In this document: positions 1 through 8,172 of the stretch, piece after piece
Position numbering within the stretch: the stretch's first letter is position 1
How the letters are laid out: each line of letters begins with the position of its first letter
Assembly (NCBI GenBank): GCA_027339635.1
Contig: DAHWNZ010000015.1
Span: forward strand, 1-40,942
Source: AG-12 sp027339635
GTDB taxonomy: Bacteria; Chloroflexota; Dormibacteria; Aeolococcales; Bog-877
Length of the DNA: 40,942 bases
Reading direction: 5' to 3'
Translations under genes and position numbers: made by a program
The notes under the pieces: model-generated
Database searches by the model: none
Told to the model about the DNA's origin: nothing
What the model saw: only the letters and a program-made list of their open reading frames with translations

Positions 1-549
1 ATGTCAAGAATTGGGAGGTCGCCGATACCGCTGCCCGCCGGGGTCACGGTGACGGTGCAGGGACAGAAGGTGGTGGTAGTGGGGCCGCTGGGCGAGATGA
101 GCCGGGAGCTTCCGTATCCCATCAGCGCGCGCCAGGATGGTTCCGCGGTCTTGGTCGAGCGGCCCACGGATTCTTCCAATCACCGTTCGCTCCATGGGCT
201 GAGTCGCACTCTTGTCGCCAACATGGTCACCGGGGTTACCACCGGGTTCAGGCGCGAGCTGGAACTGCAGGGGGTGGGCTATCGGGCGGCGCTGCAGGGC
301 GCCGATCTGCAGCTGCAGCTGGGATATTCCCATCCCATCCGCATTACACCGCCGGCCGGGCTAAAGGTCGAGGTTCCCGAGCCCACCCGGGTCGCCGTCA
401 GCGGGATGGACAAGGAGTCAGTCGGGCAGCTGGCCGCGAAGATTCGTTCCACCAGGCCCCCCGAGCCCTACAAGGGCAAGGGGGTCCGGTATCGCGGCGA
501 GATCGTTAGACGCAAGGCTGGAAAGAGCGGTAAGGGAGCCAAGGGCTGA
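1..549 (+). CDS. rplF: 50S ribosomal protein L6
   Basis: Large-subunit protein L6, which binds 23S rRNA near the sarcin-ricin loop. The 182-residue product starts with the typical MSRIGRSPI and carries the C-terminal L6 signature PEPYKGKGVRY followed by a basic tail, so both L6 repeats are present and length is normal. The ATG is the first base of the window, so its ribosome binding site and upstream neighbours are outside view. One base separates its stop from rplR, the usual spc-operon order. Confidence 0.97.
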   Translation: MSRIGRSPIPLPAGVTVTVQGQKVVVVGPLGEMSRELPYPISARQDGSAVLVERPTDSSNHRSLHGLSRTLVANMVTGVTTGFRRELELQGVGYRAALQGADLQLQLGYSHPIRITPPAGLKVEVPEPTRVAVSGMDKESVGQLAAKIRSTRPPEPYKGKGVRYRGEIVRRKAGKSGKGAKG

Positions 550-550
550 G

Positions 551-907
551 ATGACCAATCAAGATCGCGCCACCGCCAGGCGGCACCGCCACCGCAGGGT
601 GCGGCGGCGCCTGCAGGGCACCTCCGAAAGGCCTCGCCTGTGCGTCTACCGCAGCCTCAGGCATCTGTACGCCCAGGTGGTGGACGACACGACTGGGAGA
701 ACCCTGGTCGCTGCCAGCACGGTGGAGGACCAGCTCGGGGCCAAGGGTTCCAATCGGGCCAGTGCCACCGCCGTGGGGACCGCCATTGCCGAGCGCGCCG
801 TGGCGGCTGGAGTCAACCGGGTCGTCTTCGACCGGGGCGGATACCTGTACCATGGTCGAGTCCAAGCCCTAGCCGACGCGGCCCGCGGGGCCGGGTTGGA
901 ATTCTGA
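551..907 (+). CDS. rplR: 50S ribosomal protein L18
   Basis: L18 binds 5S rRNA and helps attach it to the large subunit. The 118-residue product has the very basic N-terminus (ARRHRHRRVRRRL), the RPRLCVYRSLRHLYAQ strand and the C-terminal FDRGGYLYHGRVQALADAAR signature. Length is normal. The ATG lies one base after the rplF stop, so the two are probably translationally coupled. Confidence 0.97.
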   Translation: MTNQDRATARRHRHRRVRRRLQGTSERPRLCVYRSLRHLYAQVVDDTTGRTLVAASTVEDQLGAKGSNRASATAVGTAIAERAVAAGVNRVVFDRGGYLYHGRVQALADAARGAGLEF

Positions 908-917
908 AGGCGCTTTT

Positions 918-1475
918 ATGAGTATGAATATGGCGCGCTCCGATCGGGATGCGCGTGGTGAGTTTGCGGAGCGGGTCGTGAGCCTCAACCGCGTGGCCAA
1001 GGTGGTCCAAGGGGGAAGGAGATTCTCTTTCTCCGCCCTGGTCGTGGTCGGGGACGGGGCTGGGCGCGTGGGCGCGGGGCTGGGCAAGGCAGGAGAGGTA
1101 CCGGAGGCGATCCGCAAAGGGGTGGATGACGCCAAGAAGCACATGATCACCGTGCCCATGGTCGGGCGGACCATCCCCCACTCAGTCCTGCGCAAGGAGG
1201 GGGCCGCCAGGGTGCTGCTGCGCCCGGCCTCACCCGGCACGGGGGTTATTTCAGGCGGCGCCATGCGGGCCGTGGTGGAGCTGGCCGGTATCAAGGACAT
1301 CCTGACCAAGTCGCTCGGCAGCGACAACCCCATCAACACGGTCAGGGCCACGATCGCGGCGCTTCAAGAGCTGCGGACGGCCGAGACGGTGGCGCGGCTT
1401 CGGGGCAAGACCCTGGCGGAGCTCGGGGTGCGGGCCTCGGAAGTGGCCGCCGCGGGGGTGGCCGGCGGTGAGTGA
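918..1475 (+). CDS. rpsE: 30S ribosomal protein S5
   Basis: S5 is a small-subunit protein that affects decoding accuracy and contacts S4 and S8. The 185-residue product has the N-terminal double-stranded RNA-binding fold (VVSLNRVAKVVQGGRRFSFS, then VVVGDGAGRVGAGLGKAGEV) and the C-terminal helix GSDNPINTVRATIAAL. The ATG at 918 follows a GAAGG purine run; two further in-frame ATGs lie within the next few codons, so the exact start may be slightly later. It overlaps rpmD by eight bases. Confidence 0.96.
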   Translation: MSMNMARSDRDARGEFAERVVSLNRVAKVVQGGRRFSFSALVVVGDGAGRVGAGLGKAGEVPEAIRKGVDDAKKHMITVPMVGRTIPHSVLRKEGAARVLLRPASPGTGVISGGAMRAVVELAGIKDILTKSLGSDNPINTVRATIAALQELRTAETVARLRGKTLAELGVRASEVAAAGVAGGE

Positions 1476-1683
1476 GGCTACCAAGACCCTGCGCGTGAGA
1501 TGGACAAAGAGCGCGATAGGATACGCGGGCAACCAGAAGCGCACCATAGCGGCGCTGGGGCTGAGGCGGCTCAACCAGACGGTCGAGCACCGTGACACGG
1601 CTTCAATTCGAGGCATGATCTCGACGGTGCCCCACTTGGTCACGGTCGAGGAAGGCCCCGACTCGGGGGAGAGCTCCAGGTGA
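1468..1683 (+). CDS. rpmD: 50S ribosomal protein L30
   Basis: L30 is a small 23S rRNA-binding protein. The 71-residue product has the family pattern: LRVRWTKSAIGYAGNQKRTI, then LGLRRLNQTVEHRDTASIRG, then MISTVPHLV. A ten-residue acidic tail extends beyond the usual ~60 residues. It starts at a GTG inside the end of rpsE, and its stop overlaps the start of rplO, so the three genes form a tightly coupled run. Confidence 0.95.
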   Translation: MSEATKTLRVRWTKSAIGYAGNQKRTIAALGLRRLNQTVEHRDTASIRGMISTVPHLVTVEEGPDSGESSR

Positions 1684-2183
1684 GGCTGGACGAAGTCACC
1701 CCCGCCAAGGGGAGCAGGCGGCCGCGCAAACGGGTGGGCCGCGGAATCTCTGCCGGGGGCGGCAAGACTGCCGGAAGGGGCCAGAAGGGGCAGGGAGCGA
1801 GAAGCTCATGGAGCCTGCCACGCGGGTTCGAGGGTGGGCAGATGCCCCTGACCCAGAGGGTGCCGAAGCTGCGCGGCTTCTACAATCGCTTCCGTATCGA
1901 ATACCAGGTGGTCAACTGCGGGAAGCTCAAGAGGTTCGAGGACGGTGCCAAGGTGGACATCGAGTCCCTGCGCGAGGCCGGGCTGATCCGCAGCGCATCT
2001 CGGCCGGTCAAATTGCTGGCAGGCGGCGGTGATCCCTCGGGGGTTTCGGTGAGCGTTCATCGCGCCAGTGGCGCGGCGGTGGCCGCGATCGAGAGGGCAG
2101 GGGGGTCCGTGACGATCCTGGCGCCCGCCGCGCAAGGCGATGCTCCTGAATTCTCGGCCGGAGGGCAGGACCAGGCGCCATGA
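1680..2183 (+). CDS. rplO: 50S ribosomal protein L15
   Basis: L15 is a late-assembly large-subunit protein. The 167-residue product has the glycine- and basic-rich N-terminal extension (RKRVGRGISAGGGKTAGRGQ, then KGQGARSS), FEGGQMPLTQRVPKLRGF, and the C-terminal globular domain. It starts with GTG overlapping the rpmD stop. The last ~20 residues (from about AAQGDAPEF) form a polar tail beyond the conserved domain. Its stop overlaps the ATG of secY. Confidence 0.95.
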   Translation: MRLDEVTPAKGSRRPRKRVGRGISAGGGKTAGRGQKGQGARSSWSLPRGFEGGQMPLTQRVPKLRGFYNRFRIEYQVVNCGKLKRFEDGAKVDIESLREAGLIRSASRPVKLLAGGGDPSGVSVSVHRASGAAVAAIERAGGSVTILAPAAQGDAPEFSAGGQDQAP

Positions 2184-3532
2184 ACCTGTTCGGTGCCCTT
2201 CGCGCCGCCATGCAGGTCTCTGAGCTTCGACGCAAGCTGCTGATCACGATCGGGCTGATCATCGTGTTCAGGATGCTGGCCACGATCACCATCCCCGGCG
2301 TGAACGGGGGGGTCCTGAAGCAGCTGTACGACAGCAACAGCATCCTGGGGCTGGTCAACCTCTTCTCAGGAAGCGGTATCAGCACCGGGTCCAACGCGGG
2401 AATCTCGATAGTGGCGCTGGGGCTGAACCCGTACATCAACGCCACCATCATCATGCAGCTGATGACCGTGATCTCCACCAGGGTCAAGGAGATGTCCAAG
2501 GAGGGTGACCTCGGGCGTCGCCGCCTGACCCAGTACTCCCGCTATCTGACGGTCGGCTTGGCCCTGCTGCAGTCGTTCGGGTACACCCGGCTCTTCGAGA
2601 CGTACAGCTATCAGGGGCAGAACATCCTGTCTCCCAGCACCTCTTTCCCGGCCACGGTGGGGATCATCATCATCCTGACCGGTGGCACCGTGGTGATGAT
2701 GTGGTTCGGGGAGCTGATCACCGAGTACGGGCTGGGCAACGGGGTTTCGATCATCATCATGACCGGCATCGTGGCCCAGATCCCCAACGGACTGATCTCG
2801 TTCACCAACGGCGGCCACAGCCAGACGTTCACCATCTTCATGTTCGCCGTGATCGGAGTCGTGGTGGCGGCCGGGATCATCTTCGTCCAGCAGGCAACCC
2901 GGAAGATCCCAATCCAGTCGTCGCAGCGGGTCGTCGGCAGGCAGGTCTATCAGGGGCGCAGCAGCTTCTTGCCTCTGCGGGTGAATCAGGCCGGGGTGAT
3001 CCCGATTATCTTTGCCATCTCCATCATGTTCTTTCCCACCCTGTTCGCCAACTTCTTCCTGCCCGCAGTGGGCCAGACGGGGGGGGTGGTGGGGGAACTC
3101 GCCACCTGGTTCCATACCTACTGGAACCCGGTGGGGCCGAGTCTGGCAGTTGATATCGGCTATGAGGTCATTTACTTCGCCTTGATCATGGGCTTCACCT
3201 TCTTCTACACGGCCGTCACCTTCGACCCGGATGACGCTGCGGACAACCTGAAGAAGAGCGCCACCTACATCCCGGGCATCCGCCCCGGAGCGGCGACGGC
3301 GCAGTACCTGGCTCGGGTTATGAGCAGGATCACCCTGGCGGGGGCCATCTTCCTAGGGGTGGTCACCGTGGTGTTGCCACTCTTGACCGCGTTTCTCACC
3401 GGCCAGCAACCCAACACCGGCCTCTATCTGGGGGGCACGGCAGTCCTGATCGTGGTGGGCGTGTCCCTGGACACCATGAAGCAGTTGGAGACCCAGCTGC
3501 TCATGCGCCAGTATCGGGGCTTCATTCGCTGA
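2180..3532 (+). CDS. secY: Protein translocase subunit SecY
   Basis: SecY is the channel of the SecYEG translocase in the cytoplasmic membrane. The 450-residue product shows the ten-helix pattern of the family: the plug and helix-2 region GLVNLFSGSG, the helix-3 segment ALGLNPYINATIIMQLM, and cytosolic loops with basic residues such as RKIPIQSSQRVVG. The C-terminal part ends MRQYRGFIR. Length is normal. Its ATG overlaps the rplO stop. A short GAGGGGAA run separates it from adk, as is typical for the spc operon. Confidence 0.97.
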   Translation: MNLFGALRAAMQVSELRRKLLITIGLIIVFRMLATITIPGVNGGVLKQLYDSNSILGLVNLFSGSGISTGSNAGISIVALGLNPYINATIIMQLMTVISTRVKEMSKEGDLGRRRLTQYSRYLTVGLALLQSFGYTRLFETYSYQGQNILSPSTSFPATVGIIIILTGGTVVMMWFGELITEYGLGNGVSIIIMTGIVAQIPNGLISFTNGGHSQTFTIFMFAVIGVVVAAGIIFVQQATRKIPIQSSQRVVGRQVYQGRSSFLPLRVNQAGVIPIIFAISIMFFPTLFANFFLPAVGQTGGVVGELATWFHTYWNPVGPSLAVDIGYEVIYFALIMGFTFFYTAVTFDPDDAADNLKKSATYIPGIRPGAATAQYLARVMSRITLAGAIFLGVVTVVLPLLTAFLTGQQPNTGLYLGGTAVLIVVGVSLDTMKQLETQLLMRQYRGFIR

Positions 3533-3542
3533 GGGGGGAACC

Positions 3543-4124
3543 ATGGAGGGGAAGGGACTGCGGAGGAACCTGATTCTGTTCGGTCCGCCCGGCTCCGGGA
3601 AGGGAACCCAGGCCGAGTTGTTGCGGGAGAGGCATGGGCTGGACCACATCGCCCCCGGGGACATGCTCAGGGAGCACCGGGCCGGCGGTTCGGAACTGGG
3701 CCGGATGGCCTCATCCTACATGGCGGCCGGGAAGCTGGTGCCGGACGAGGTGATCGTGAGCATGATCCGACACCGTCTGGAGGATGCCTCCGGGGCGAGC
3801 GGGTTTGTCCTCGACGGCTTCCCGCGCACCGTGGCTCAGGCGCGCTCGTTGCAGGAGATGCTGGGTCAGATGGAGCGGCCCCTGGATCTGGTGGTGGTCC
3901 TCGACGTGCCCCGCGAGGAGCTCGTCCAGCGCCTCAGCCGGCGCGCAGGCTTGGAGCACCGTGAGGACGACCGCCCGGAGGTGGTGACCCAGCGCCTCTT
4001 GGTCTACCAGGAGCAGACCGAGCCCGTGCTGCAGTACCTCGGTGACGAGGTTCCCGTGGTCAGGGTTGACGGGACGGCCAGTGTCGAGTCCGTCAACGAG
4101 AGCCTGTTGCAGGTGCTCGCTTGA
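3543..4124 (+). CDS. adk: Adenylate kinase
   Basis: Cytoplasmic enzyme converting ATP and AMP to two ADP. The 193-residue product has the P-loop GPPGSGKGTQ (residues ~14-23), the AMP-binding segment HIAPGDMLREH in place of the usual HIS(T/S)GDMLR, and the signature FVLDGFPRTVAQ. The lid is short (about RRAGLEHREDDRPE), so this is the short form without the zinc-type lid. The ATG at 3543 follows GAGGGGAACC. Its stop overlaps the TTG of map. Confidence 0.96.
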   Translation: MEGKGLRRNLILFGPPGSGKGTQAELLRERHGLDHIAPGDMLREHRAGGSELGRMASSYMAAGKLVPDEVIVSMIRHRLEDASGASGFVLDGFPRTVAQARSLQEMLGQMERPLDLVVVLDVPREELVQRLSRRAGLEHREDDRPEVVTQRLLVYQEQTEPVLQYLGDEVPVVRVDGTASVESVNESLLQVLA

Positions 4125-4891
4125 TCAGTCTGAAGCGACCCGAGGAGATCGAGCTCATGCGCCAAGCCGGGCACTACCTGGCCGAGGTCCTGGAGATCCT
4201 GGCGGCGATGGTGGCTCCTGGAGTGACCACCACGGAGCTCGACCGGGCTGCCAACCGCGAGATCAGGCGGCGCGGGTGCTTTCCCGGGTTTCTGGGCTAT
4301 GACGGCTTCCCCAAGCACCTGTGCGTCTCGGTCAACGACCAGGTCGTGCATGGCATTCCGGATGGGCGGCGCCTGTTGGAGGGGGATCTGGTGAGCCTGG
4401 ACTGCGGCCTGATCCATCAGGGCTGGTGGGCGGACGCGGGGCTGAGCGTTGGCTGCGGCGAGCTGGACCCAGACTCAAAGAAGCTGGTGGAGGTGACCAG
4501 AGAGGCGCTGCGTCTGGGGATCAACGCCGCTCAACCCGGCAACCGGCTCGGCGACATAGGGCACGCGGTTCAGACTCACGTCGAGGCCAACGGCTTCTCC
4601 ATCGTGCGCGGGTACACAGGCCATGGGATCGGCCGGGACATGCACGAGGACCCGGACGTCCCGAATCACGGCGCCCCAGGGCGCGGGGTGGAGATTCGCC
4701 CGGGACTCTGCTTGGCGATAGAGCCGATCGTGAACCGCGGTGCGCCGGCCACGGTCGTGCGCCCCGACCGTTGGACGGTGGTCACGGCGGATGGGGAGCG
4801 CTCCTGCTACTACGAGCACTCCATCGCCATCACCAAGGCGGGCCCGGAGGTGCTGACGACTACCGATCCCCAGCACGTCTGGGTCGGTTGA
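4121..4891 (+). CDS. map: Methionine aminopeptidase type I
   Basis: Removes the initiator methionine from new proteins. The 256-residue product has all five expected metal ligands: D94, D105, H168 (in GYTGHGIGRDMHE), E201 and E232 (in YYEHSIAIT). There is no N-terminal zinc-finger extension. It starts at a TTG embedded in the adk stop (TTGA), implying translational coupling. The adk-map-infA order is the standard arrangement of the spc/alpha junction. Confidence 0.96.
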   Translation: MISLKRPEEIELMRQAGHYLAEVLEILAAMVAPGVTTTELDRAANREIRRRGCFPGFLGYDGFPKHLCVSVNDQVVHGIPDGRRLLEGDLVSLDCGLIHQGWWADAGLSVGCGELDPDSKKLVEVTREALRLGINAAQPGNRLGDIGHAVQTHVEANGFSIVRGYTGHGIGRDMHEDPDVPNHGAPGRGVEIRPGLCLAIEPIVNRGAPATVVRPDRWTVVTADGERSCYYEHSIAITKAGPEVLTTTDPQHVWVG

Positions 4892-4916
4892 TGGGGACCT
4901 GAGGCGGTGGATCCGC

Positions 4917-4922
4917 TATACT
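4917..4922 (+). promoter_or_regulatory. Candidate -10 element upstream of infA
   Basis: TATACT matches the sigma-A -10 consensus in five of six positions and lies between map and infA. No convincing -35 element is visible at 16-18 bases upstream. If used, transcription would start near 4929 and leave a leader of about 25 bases before the GTG of infA. This is a weak call based on one hexamer. Confidence 0.3.
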
Positions 4923-4953
4923 CTTGGCGGGCCGAGCCTCTGTCGGGTTTTGT

Positions 4954-5178
4954 GTGCCTGCCAACTTGAGTGACACCGGGGCCATCCCGGGTCGGATCCT
5001 TGAACCGTTGCCGAACTCGCTCTTTCGAGTCGAGCTGGAGGGCGGTGACAAGTTGGTGGCTCACGCTGCCGGGCGGGCTCGGCTGGCAAGCATCCGCCTA
5101 CTTCCCGGGGACAGAGTGTTGGTCGAGAGATCGGCCACCGACCCGGGCCGGGGTAGGATCTTGACTCGGGTGGTGTAG
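4954..5178 (+). CDS. infA: Translation initiation factor IF-1
   Basis: IF-1 is a single S1/OB-fold protein that occupies the A site during initiation. The conserved core is clear: GRILEPLPNSLFRVELEGG, LVAHAAGRARL, IRLLPGDRVLVERS and DPGRGRILTR. Starting at the GTG gives 74 residues, close to the usual 72. An in-frame TTG at 4966 gives 70, and a TTG at 4924 gives 84. None has a good ribosome binding site. The N-terminal stretch before GRIL is unlike the usual MAKEDVIEVEG, so the true start is uncertain. Confidence 0.9.
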   Translation: MPANLSDTGAIPGRILEPLPNSLFRVELEGGDKLVAHAAGRARLASIRLLPGDRVLVERSATDPGRGRILTRVV

Positions 5179-5206
5179 TGGCGATGGAATCGGCTAGGAG
5201 TGGAAG

Positions 5207-5320
5207 ATGAAGGTCCGGGCCTCGGTGAAGAGGATCTGCGACAAGTGCAAGATCATCCGGCGTTCCGGCACCGTGCGCGTCATCTGCGAGAACCCCAAGC
5301 ACAAGCAGCGTCAGGGATAG
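5207..5320 (+). CDS. rpmJ: 50S ribosomal protein L36
   Basis: A 37-residue protein beginning MKVRASVKRICDKCKIIRR and ending CENPKHKQRQG. It is the zinc-binding (C+) form, with ligands C11, C14, C27 and H32. It is preceded by a GGAAG purine run and followed seven bases later by rpsM, the usual infA-rpmJ-rpsM order. It binds 23S rRNA in the large subunit. Confidence 0.96.
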   Translation: MKVRASVKRICDKCKIIRRSGTVRVICENPKHKQRQG

Positions 5321-5327
5321 GAGAACG

Positions 5328-5711
5328 ATGGCTCGCATTGCCGGCATCGACCTGCCAAGGGACAAGCGCATAGAGATAGGCTTGACCTACATCTTCGGAA
5401 TCGGTCCGACCACCAGCAAGAAGATCCTGAGGATCGCCCAGATCGACCCCGGTATCAGGGTCAACGATCTCAGCGAATCGCAGGTGAGTCGGCTGCGCGA
5501 TGTCGTCGGCAAGGAGCTGCCTGGGCGGGTCGAGGGCGATCTCCGCCGCCAGGTGGCGCTGAACATCAAGCGTCTCATGGAGATCGGCACCTACCGGGGG
5601 CTGCGGCACAGGCGCGGGCTGCCGGTGCGCGGCCAGCGGACCAGGACCAACGCCCGGTCTCGCCGGGGTCCCCGCAAGACCGTCGGCGTGCGTCGGAAGA
5701 AGGGCAAGTAG
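5328..5711 (+). CDS. rpsM: 30S ribosomal protein S13
   Basis: S13 sits in the head of the small subunit and contacts P-site tRNA and the large subunit. The 127-residue product begins MARIAGIDLPRDKRIEIGL and contains YIFGIGPTTSKKIL. It carries the signature GLRHRRGLPVRGQRTRTNAR and ends in a basic tail. Length is normal. The ATG follows a GGAGAACG ribosome binding site. Confidence 0.97.
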   Translation: MARIAGIDLPRDKRIEIGLTYIFGIGPTTSKKILRIAQIDPGIRVNDLSESQVSRLRDVVGKELPGRVEGDLRRQVALNIKRLMEIGTYRGLRHRRGLPVRGQRTRTNARSRRGPRKTVGVRRKKGK

Positions 5712-5756
5712 GTAACCGGCCCGTGACTGCGGGCGGGTAATAAGCGAGGAGACGGT

Positions 5757-6152
5757 TTGGCGAAGAAGAAGAAGGTGGTCCGGACGAGGCGCCGCGAGCG
5801 CAAGAACATCGCGGTCGGCCAGGCGCACGTGTTGAGCACCTTCAACAACACGATCGTGACCCTCACTGATCCTCAGGGCAATACCATAGCCTCCGGCAGC
5901 GCGGGATCGTCCGGCTTCAAGGGGTCGCGGAAGAGCACCCCCTACGCCGCCCAGACCACTGCGGAGAATGCCGCCAAGCGGGCGATGGAGCACGGCCTGA
6001 AGACCATCGAGGTGCTGGTGAAAGGCCCCGGGTCAGGGCGCGAGGCCGCCATTCGACAGCTTCAGGCGGCTGGGCTGGAGATCAGCGCGATCATCGATGT
6101 GACTCCGGTGCCCCACAACGGTTGCCGTCCGCCCAAGCGCCGGCGGGTCTGA
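5757..6152 (+). CDS. rpsK: 30S ribosomal protein S11
   Basis: S11 lies on the small-subunit platform near the Shine-Dalgarno helix. The 131-residue product has AHVLSTFNNTIVTLTDPQGN, GFKGSRKSTPYAAQ, and the C-terminal signature DVTPVPHNGCRPPKRRRV. It begins at a TTG (TTG GCG AAG AAG) preceded by the ribosome binding site GCGAGGAGACGG. No in-frame ATG precedes it. Confidence 0.96.
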   Translation: MAKKKKVVRTRRRERKNIAVGQAHVLSTFNNTIVTLTDPQGNTIASGSAGSSGFKGSRKSTPYAAQTTAENAAKRAMEHGLKTIEVLVKGPGSGREAAIRQLQAAGLEISAIIDVTPVPHNGCRPPKRRRV

Positions 6153-6163
6153 GGAGCACTGAG

Positions 6164-6796
6164 ATGGCCAATCCACACAATCCCGCTTGTCGGCAGTGCC
6201 GTCGCGAAGGCGTCAAGCTCTTCTTGAAGGGCGCCAAGTGTGTCGGCGACCGCTGCACGTTCACCAAGCGCAACGCGACTCCTCCCGGGCAACATGGGAT
6301 GGCCCGCCGGAGAAGGATCAGCGAGTACGGCATCCAGCTGCGGGCCAAGCAGCGTGGTCGGCGCATCTACGGAGTCCTCGACACCCAGTTCGAGAACTAC
6401 TTTGACAGCGCCTCCGCTAGAAAGGGTGTCACGGGCACCGTGCTCCTGCAGATGCTGGAGCAGCGGCTCGACAATGTCGTCTACCGAGCCGGCTTCGCCT
6501 CGTCGCGCCGCGAGGCGCGCCAGCTCGTGTCTCACCGCCACTTTCAGGTGGACGGTAAGACCGTGAACATCCCCTCCTATCAGCTGCGCGCGGGGCAGGT
6601 GGTGCAGGTACGGGAGCGCAGCCGGGAGATCGAGCCCATCCGACGGTCGGTGGAGTTCCGCGGGGGCCAGGCCGTGCCGAGTTGGCTCTCCCTGTACGCC
6701 CCCGAGTTGCGGGTCGAGGTCACCCGCCAGCCGGAGCGCGGAGAGATGGAGACCAGCATCGACGAACAGCTGATCGTCGAGTACTACTCCCGCTAG
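6164..6796 (+). CDS. rpsD: 30S ribosomal protein S4, zinc-binding form
   Basis: S4 nucleates assembly of the small-subunit body. The 210-residue product starts at the ATG preceded by GAGGAGCACTGAG. A longer in-frame reading from 6122 would run back into rpsK and is not needed. It is the C+ form: C9 and C12 pair with C26 and C31, a CX2CX13CX4C zinc motif. The S4 RNA-binding domain follows from about residue 93 (MLEQRLDNVVYRAGFASS), including VSHRHFQVDGKTVNIPSY. Confidence 0.96.
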   Translation: MANPHNPACRQCRREGVKLFLKGAKCVGDRCTFTKRNATPPGQHGMARRRRISEYGIQLRAKQRGRRIYGVLDTQFENYFDSASARKGVTGTVLLQMLEQRLDNVVYRAGFASSRREARQLVSHRHFQVDGKTVNIPSYQLRAGQVVQVRERSREIEPIRRSVEFRGGQAVPSWLSLYAPELRVEVTRQPERGEMETSIDEQLIVEYYSR

Positions 6797-6841
6797 CCAC
6801 CGGGGCCCCCGGGCCCCCCAGTCACGAGGAAATTACTGCAG

Positions 6842-7813
6842 ATGCCAGAGACCGCGATACAGCCGACAGTCCATGAGGTGGCCAGCGGGGCCGATCACGG
6901 GCGCTTTGAGATCGAGCCGTTGGAGACCGGCTACGGAACCACTCTGGGGAACTCGCTGCGGCGGGTCCTCCTGTCGTCGCTCACCGGGGCCGCAGTCACG
7001 GCGGTCTCCATCGACGGGGTGGCCCACGAGTTCTCCAGCATCAAGCATGTCAAGGAAGATGTCGGTGAGATCCTGCTCAACATCAAGCAGCTCAGCCTCA
7101 CCTGCCACAATTCCGAAGGGGCGCATCTCACCCTGGAGGCGCACGGGGCCAGGCGGGTGACCGCTGCTGACATCGCTCCCAACTCCGACGTGGAGATCGC
7201 CAATCCGGACCTGTACATCTGCACGCTCGACGGAGAGCAGGCCCGCCTGCGGATGGACCTCACAGTGGAGCTGGGGCGCGGTTACACCCCCGCGGAGCGC
7301 AACAAGAAGGAGGGGCAGCCGATCGGGGTGATACCGGTTGACTCGATATTCACCCCTGTCGTCAAGGCGAACTTCATGGTTGAGAAGACCAGGGTCGGCC
7401 AGGACACCGACTGGGAGAAGCTGGTGCTCGAGGTGTCCACCAACGGCACCATCACTCCGGTGGAGGCGGTGAGTCGGGCTGCGCAGTACTACACCCGGCA
7501 TCTGGACCTCTTCTCTAGCTTCGACAAGAGCCTCACCGCTTCCACGGAGGCGGCCGCTGGCGGCAACGACCCCCAGGCTCGCCTGAACGCGGTGCCGGTG
7601 GAGGATCTCGAACTCAGTGTGCGGGCGCTGAACTGTCTCAAGGCTAACGACATCGGAAAGGTCGGTGAGTTGCTGGCGATGCGCCTGGAGGAACTGCTGG
7701 CGCTGCGCAACTTCGGGGCCAAGTCCCTCGACGAGATCAAGCAGAAGCTGGTGGCAAAGGGGTTCGTGGCCGAGGACGAGGTGGACCAGCTCTTCCAGCC
7801 GGCGGAGCGCTAG
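6842..7813 (+). CDS. rpoA: DNA-directed RNA polymerase subunit alpha
   Basis: The alpha dimer is the scaffold for RNA polymerase assembly. The 323-residue product has the N-terminal dimerisation domain (RFEIEPLETGYGTTLGNSLR, then RVLLSSLTGAAVT), a linker near residue 235, and the C-terminal domain with two helix-hairpin-helix motifs (IGKVGELLAMRLEELLALRN). Both halves are complete. It begins at ATG with a GAGGA run 11 bases upstream. The short rpsD-rpoA spacer contains a G/C-only run (6801-6819) that can form a small hairpin but has no T-tract. Confidence 0.97.
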   Translation: MPETAIQPTVHEVASGADHGRFEIEPLETGYGTTLGNSLRRVLLSSLTGAAVTAVSIDGVAHEFSSIKHVKEDVGEILLNIKQLSLTCHNSEGAHLTLEAHGARRVTAADIAPNSDVEIANPDLYICTLDGEQARLRMDLTVELGRGYTPAERNKKEGQPIGVIPVDSIFTPVVKANFMVEKTRVGQDTDWEKLVLEVSTNGTITPVEAVSRAAQYYTRHLDLFSSFDKSLTASTEAAAGGNDPQARLNAVPVEDLELSVRALNCLKANDIGKVGELLAMRLEELLALRNFGAKSLDEIKQKLVAKGFVAEDEVDQLFQPAER

Positions 7814-7818
7814 GAGAC

Positions 7819-8172
7819 ATGCGTCATCAAAAGGCCGGTAGGAAACTGGGGCGCACCTCCGCCCATAGGATTGCCCTCACCAAGAACCTGGCCACGGCAC
7901 TGGTGGAGCATGGCCGGATAGAGACCACCGAGGCGAAGGCGAAGGAGGTCCGGCGCTGGGTCGAGAAGCTCGTCACCACCGCCAAGGTCGACGACGTCCA
8001 CGCGCGCCGCCAGGTTGCGCGAGTCTTGACCCGAGAGGATGTGGCGGCGAAGCTGTTCACCCAATACGCCGAGCGTTTCCGGGATCGTCCTGGGGGATAC
8101 ACCAGGATCATCGGCAAGGGGCCGCGGCCCGGGGATGGGGCGCCGGTGGTGATCATGGAGTTTGTCGAGTGA
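7819..8172 (+). CDS. rplQ: 50S ribosomal protein L17
   Basis: L17 is a large-subunit protein near the exit tunnel. The 117-residue product starts MRHQKAGRKLGRTSAHR, contains LTKNLATALVEHGRIETTEA and ends GDGAPVVIMEFVE. This is the short bacterial form without a C-terminal extension. It starts five bases after the rpoA stop and overlaps truA by four bases. Confidence 0.97.
   Translation: MRHQKAGRKLGRTSAHRIALTKNLATALVEHGRIETTEAKAKEVRRWVEKLVTTAKVDDVHARRQVARVLTREDVAAKLFTQYAERFRDRPGGYTRIIGKGPRPGDGAPVVIMEFVE

Noticed and set aside
6801..6819. G/C-only inverted repeat before rpoA as a terminator
   Set aside because: Short, overlapping CCCGGG-type symmetry with no T-tract, inside an operon whose genes must be co-expressed.
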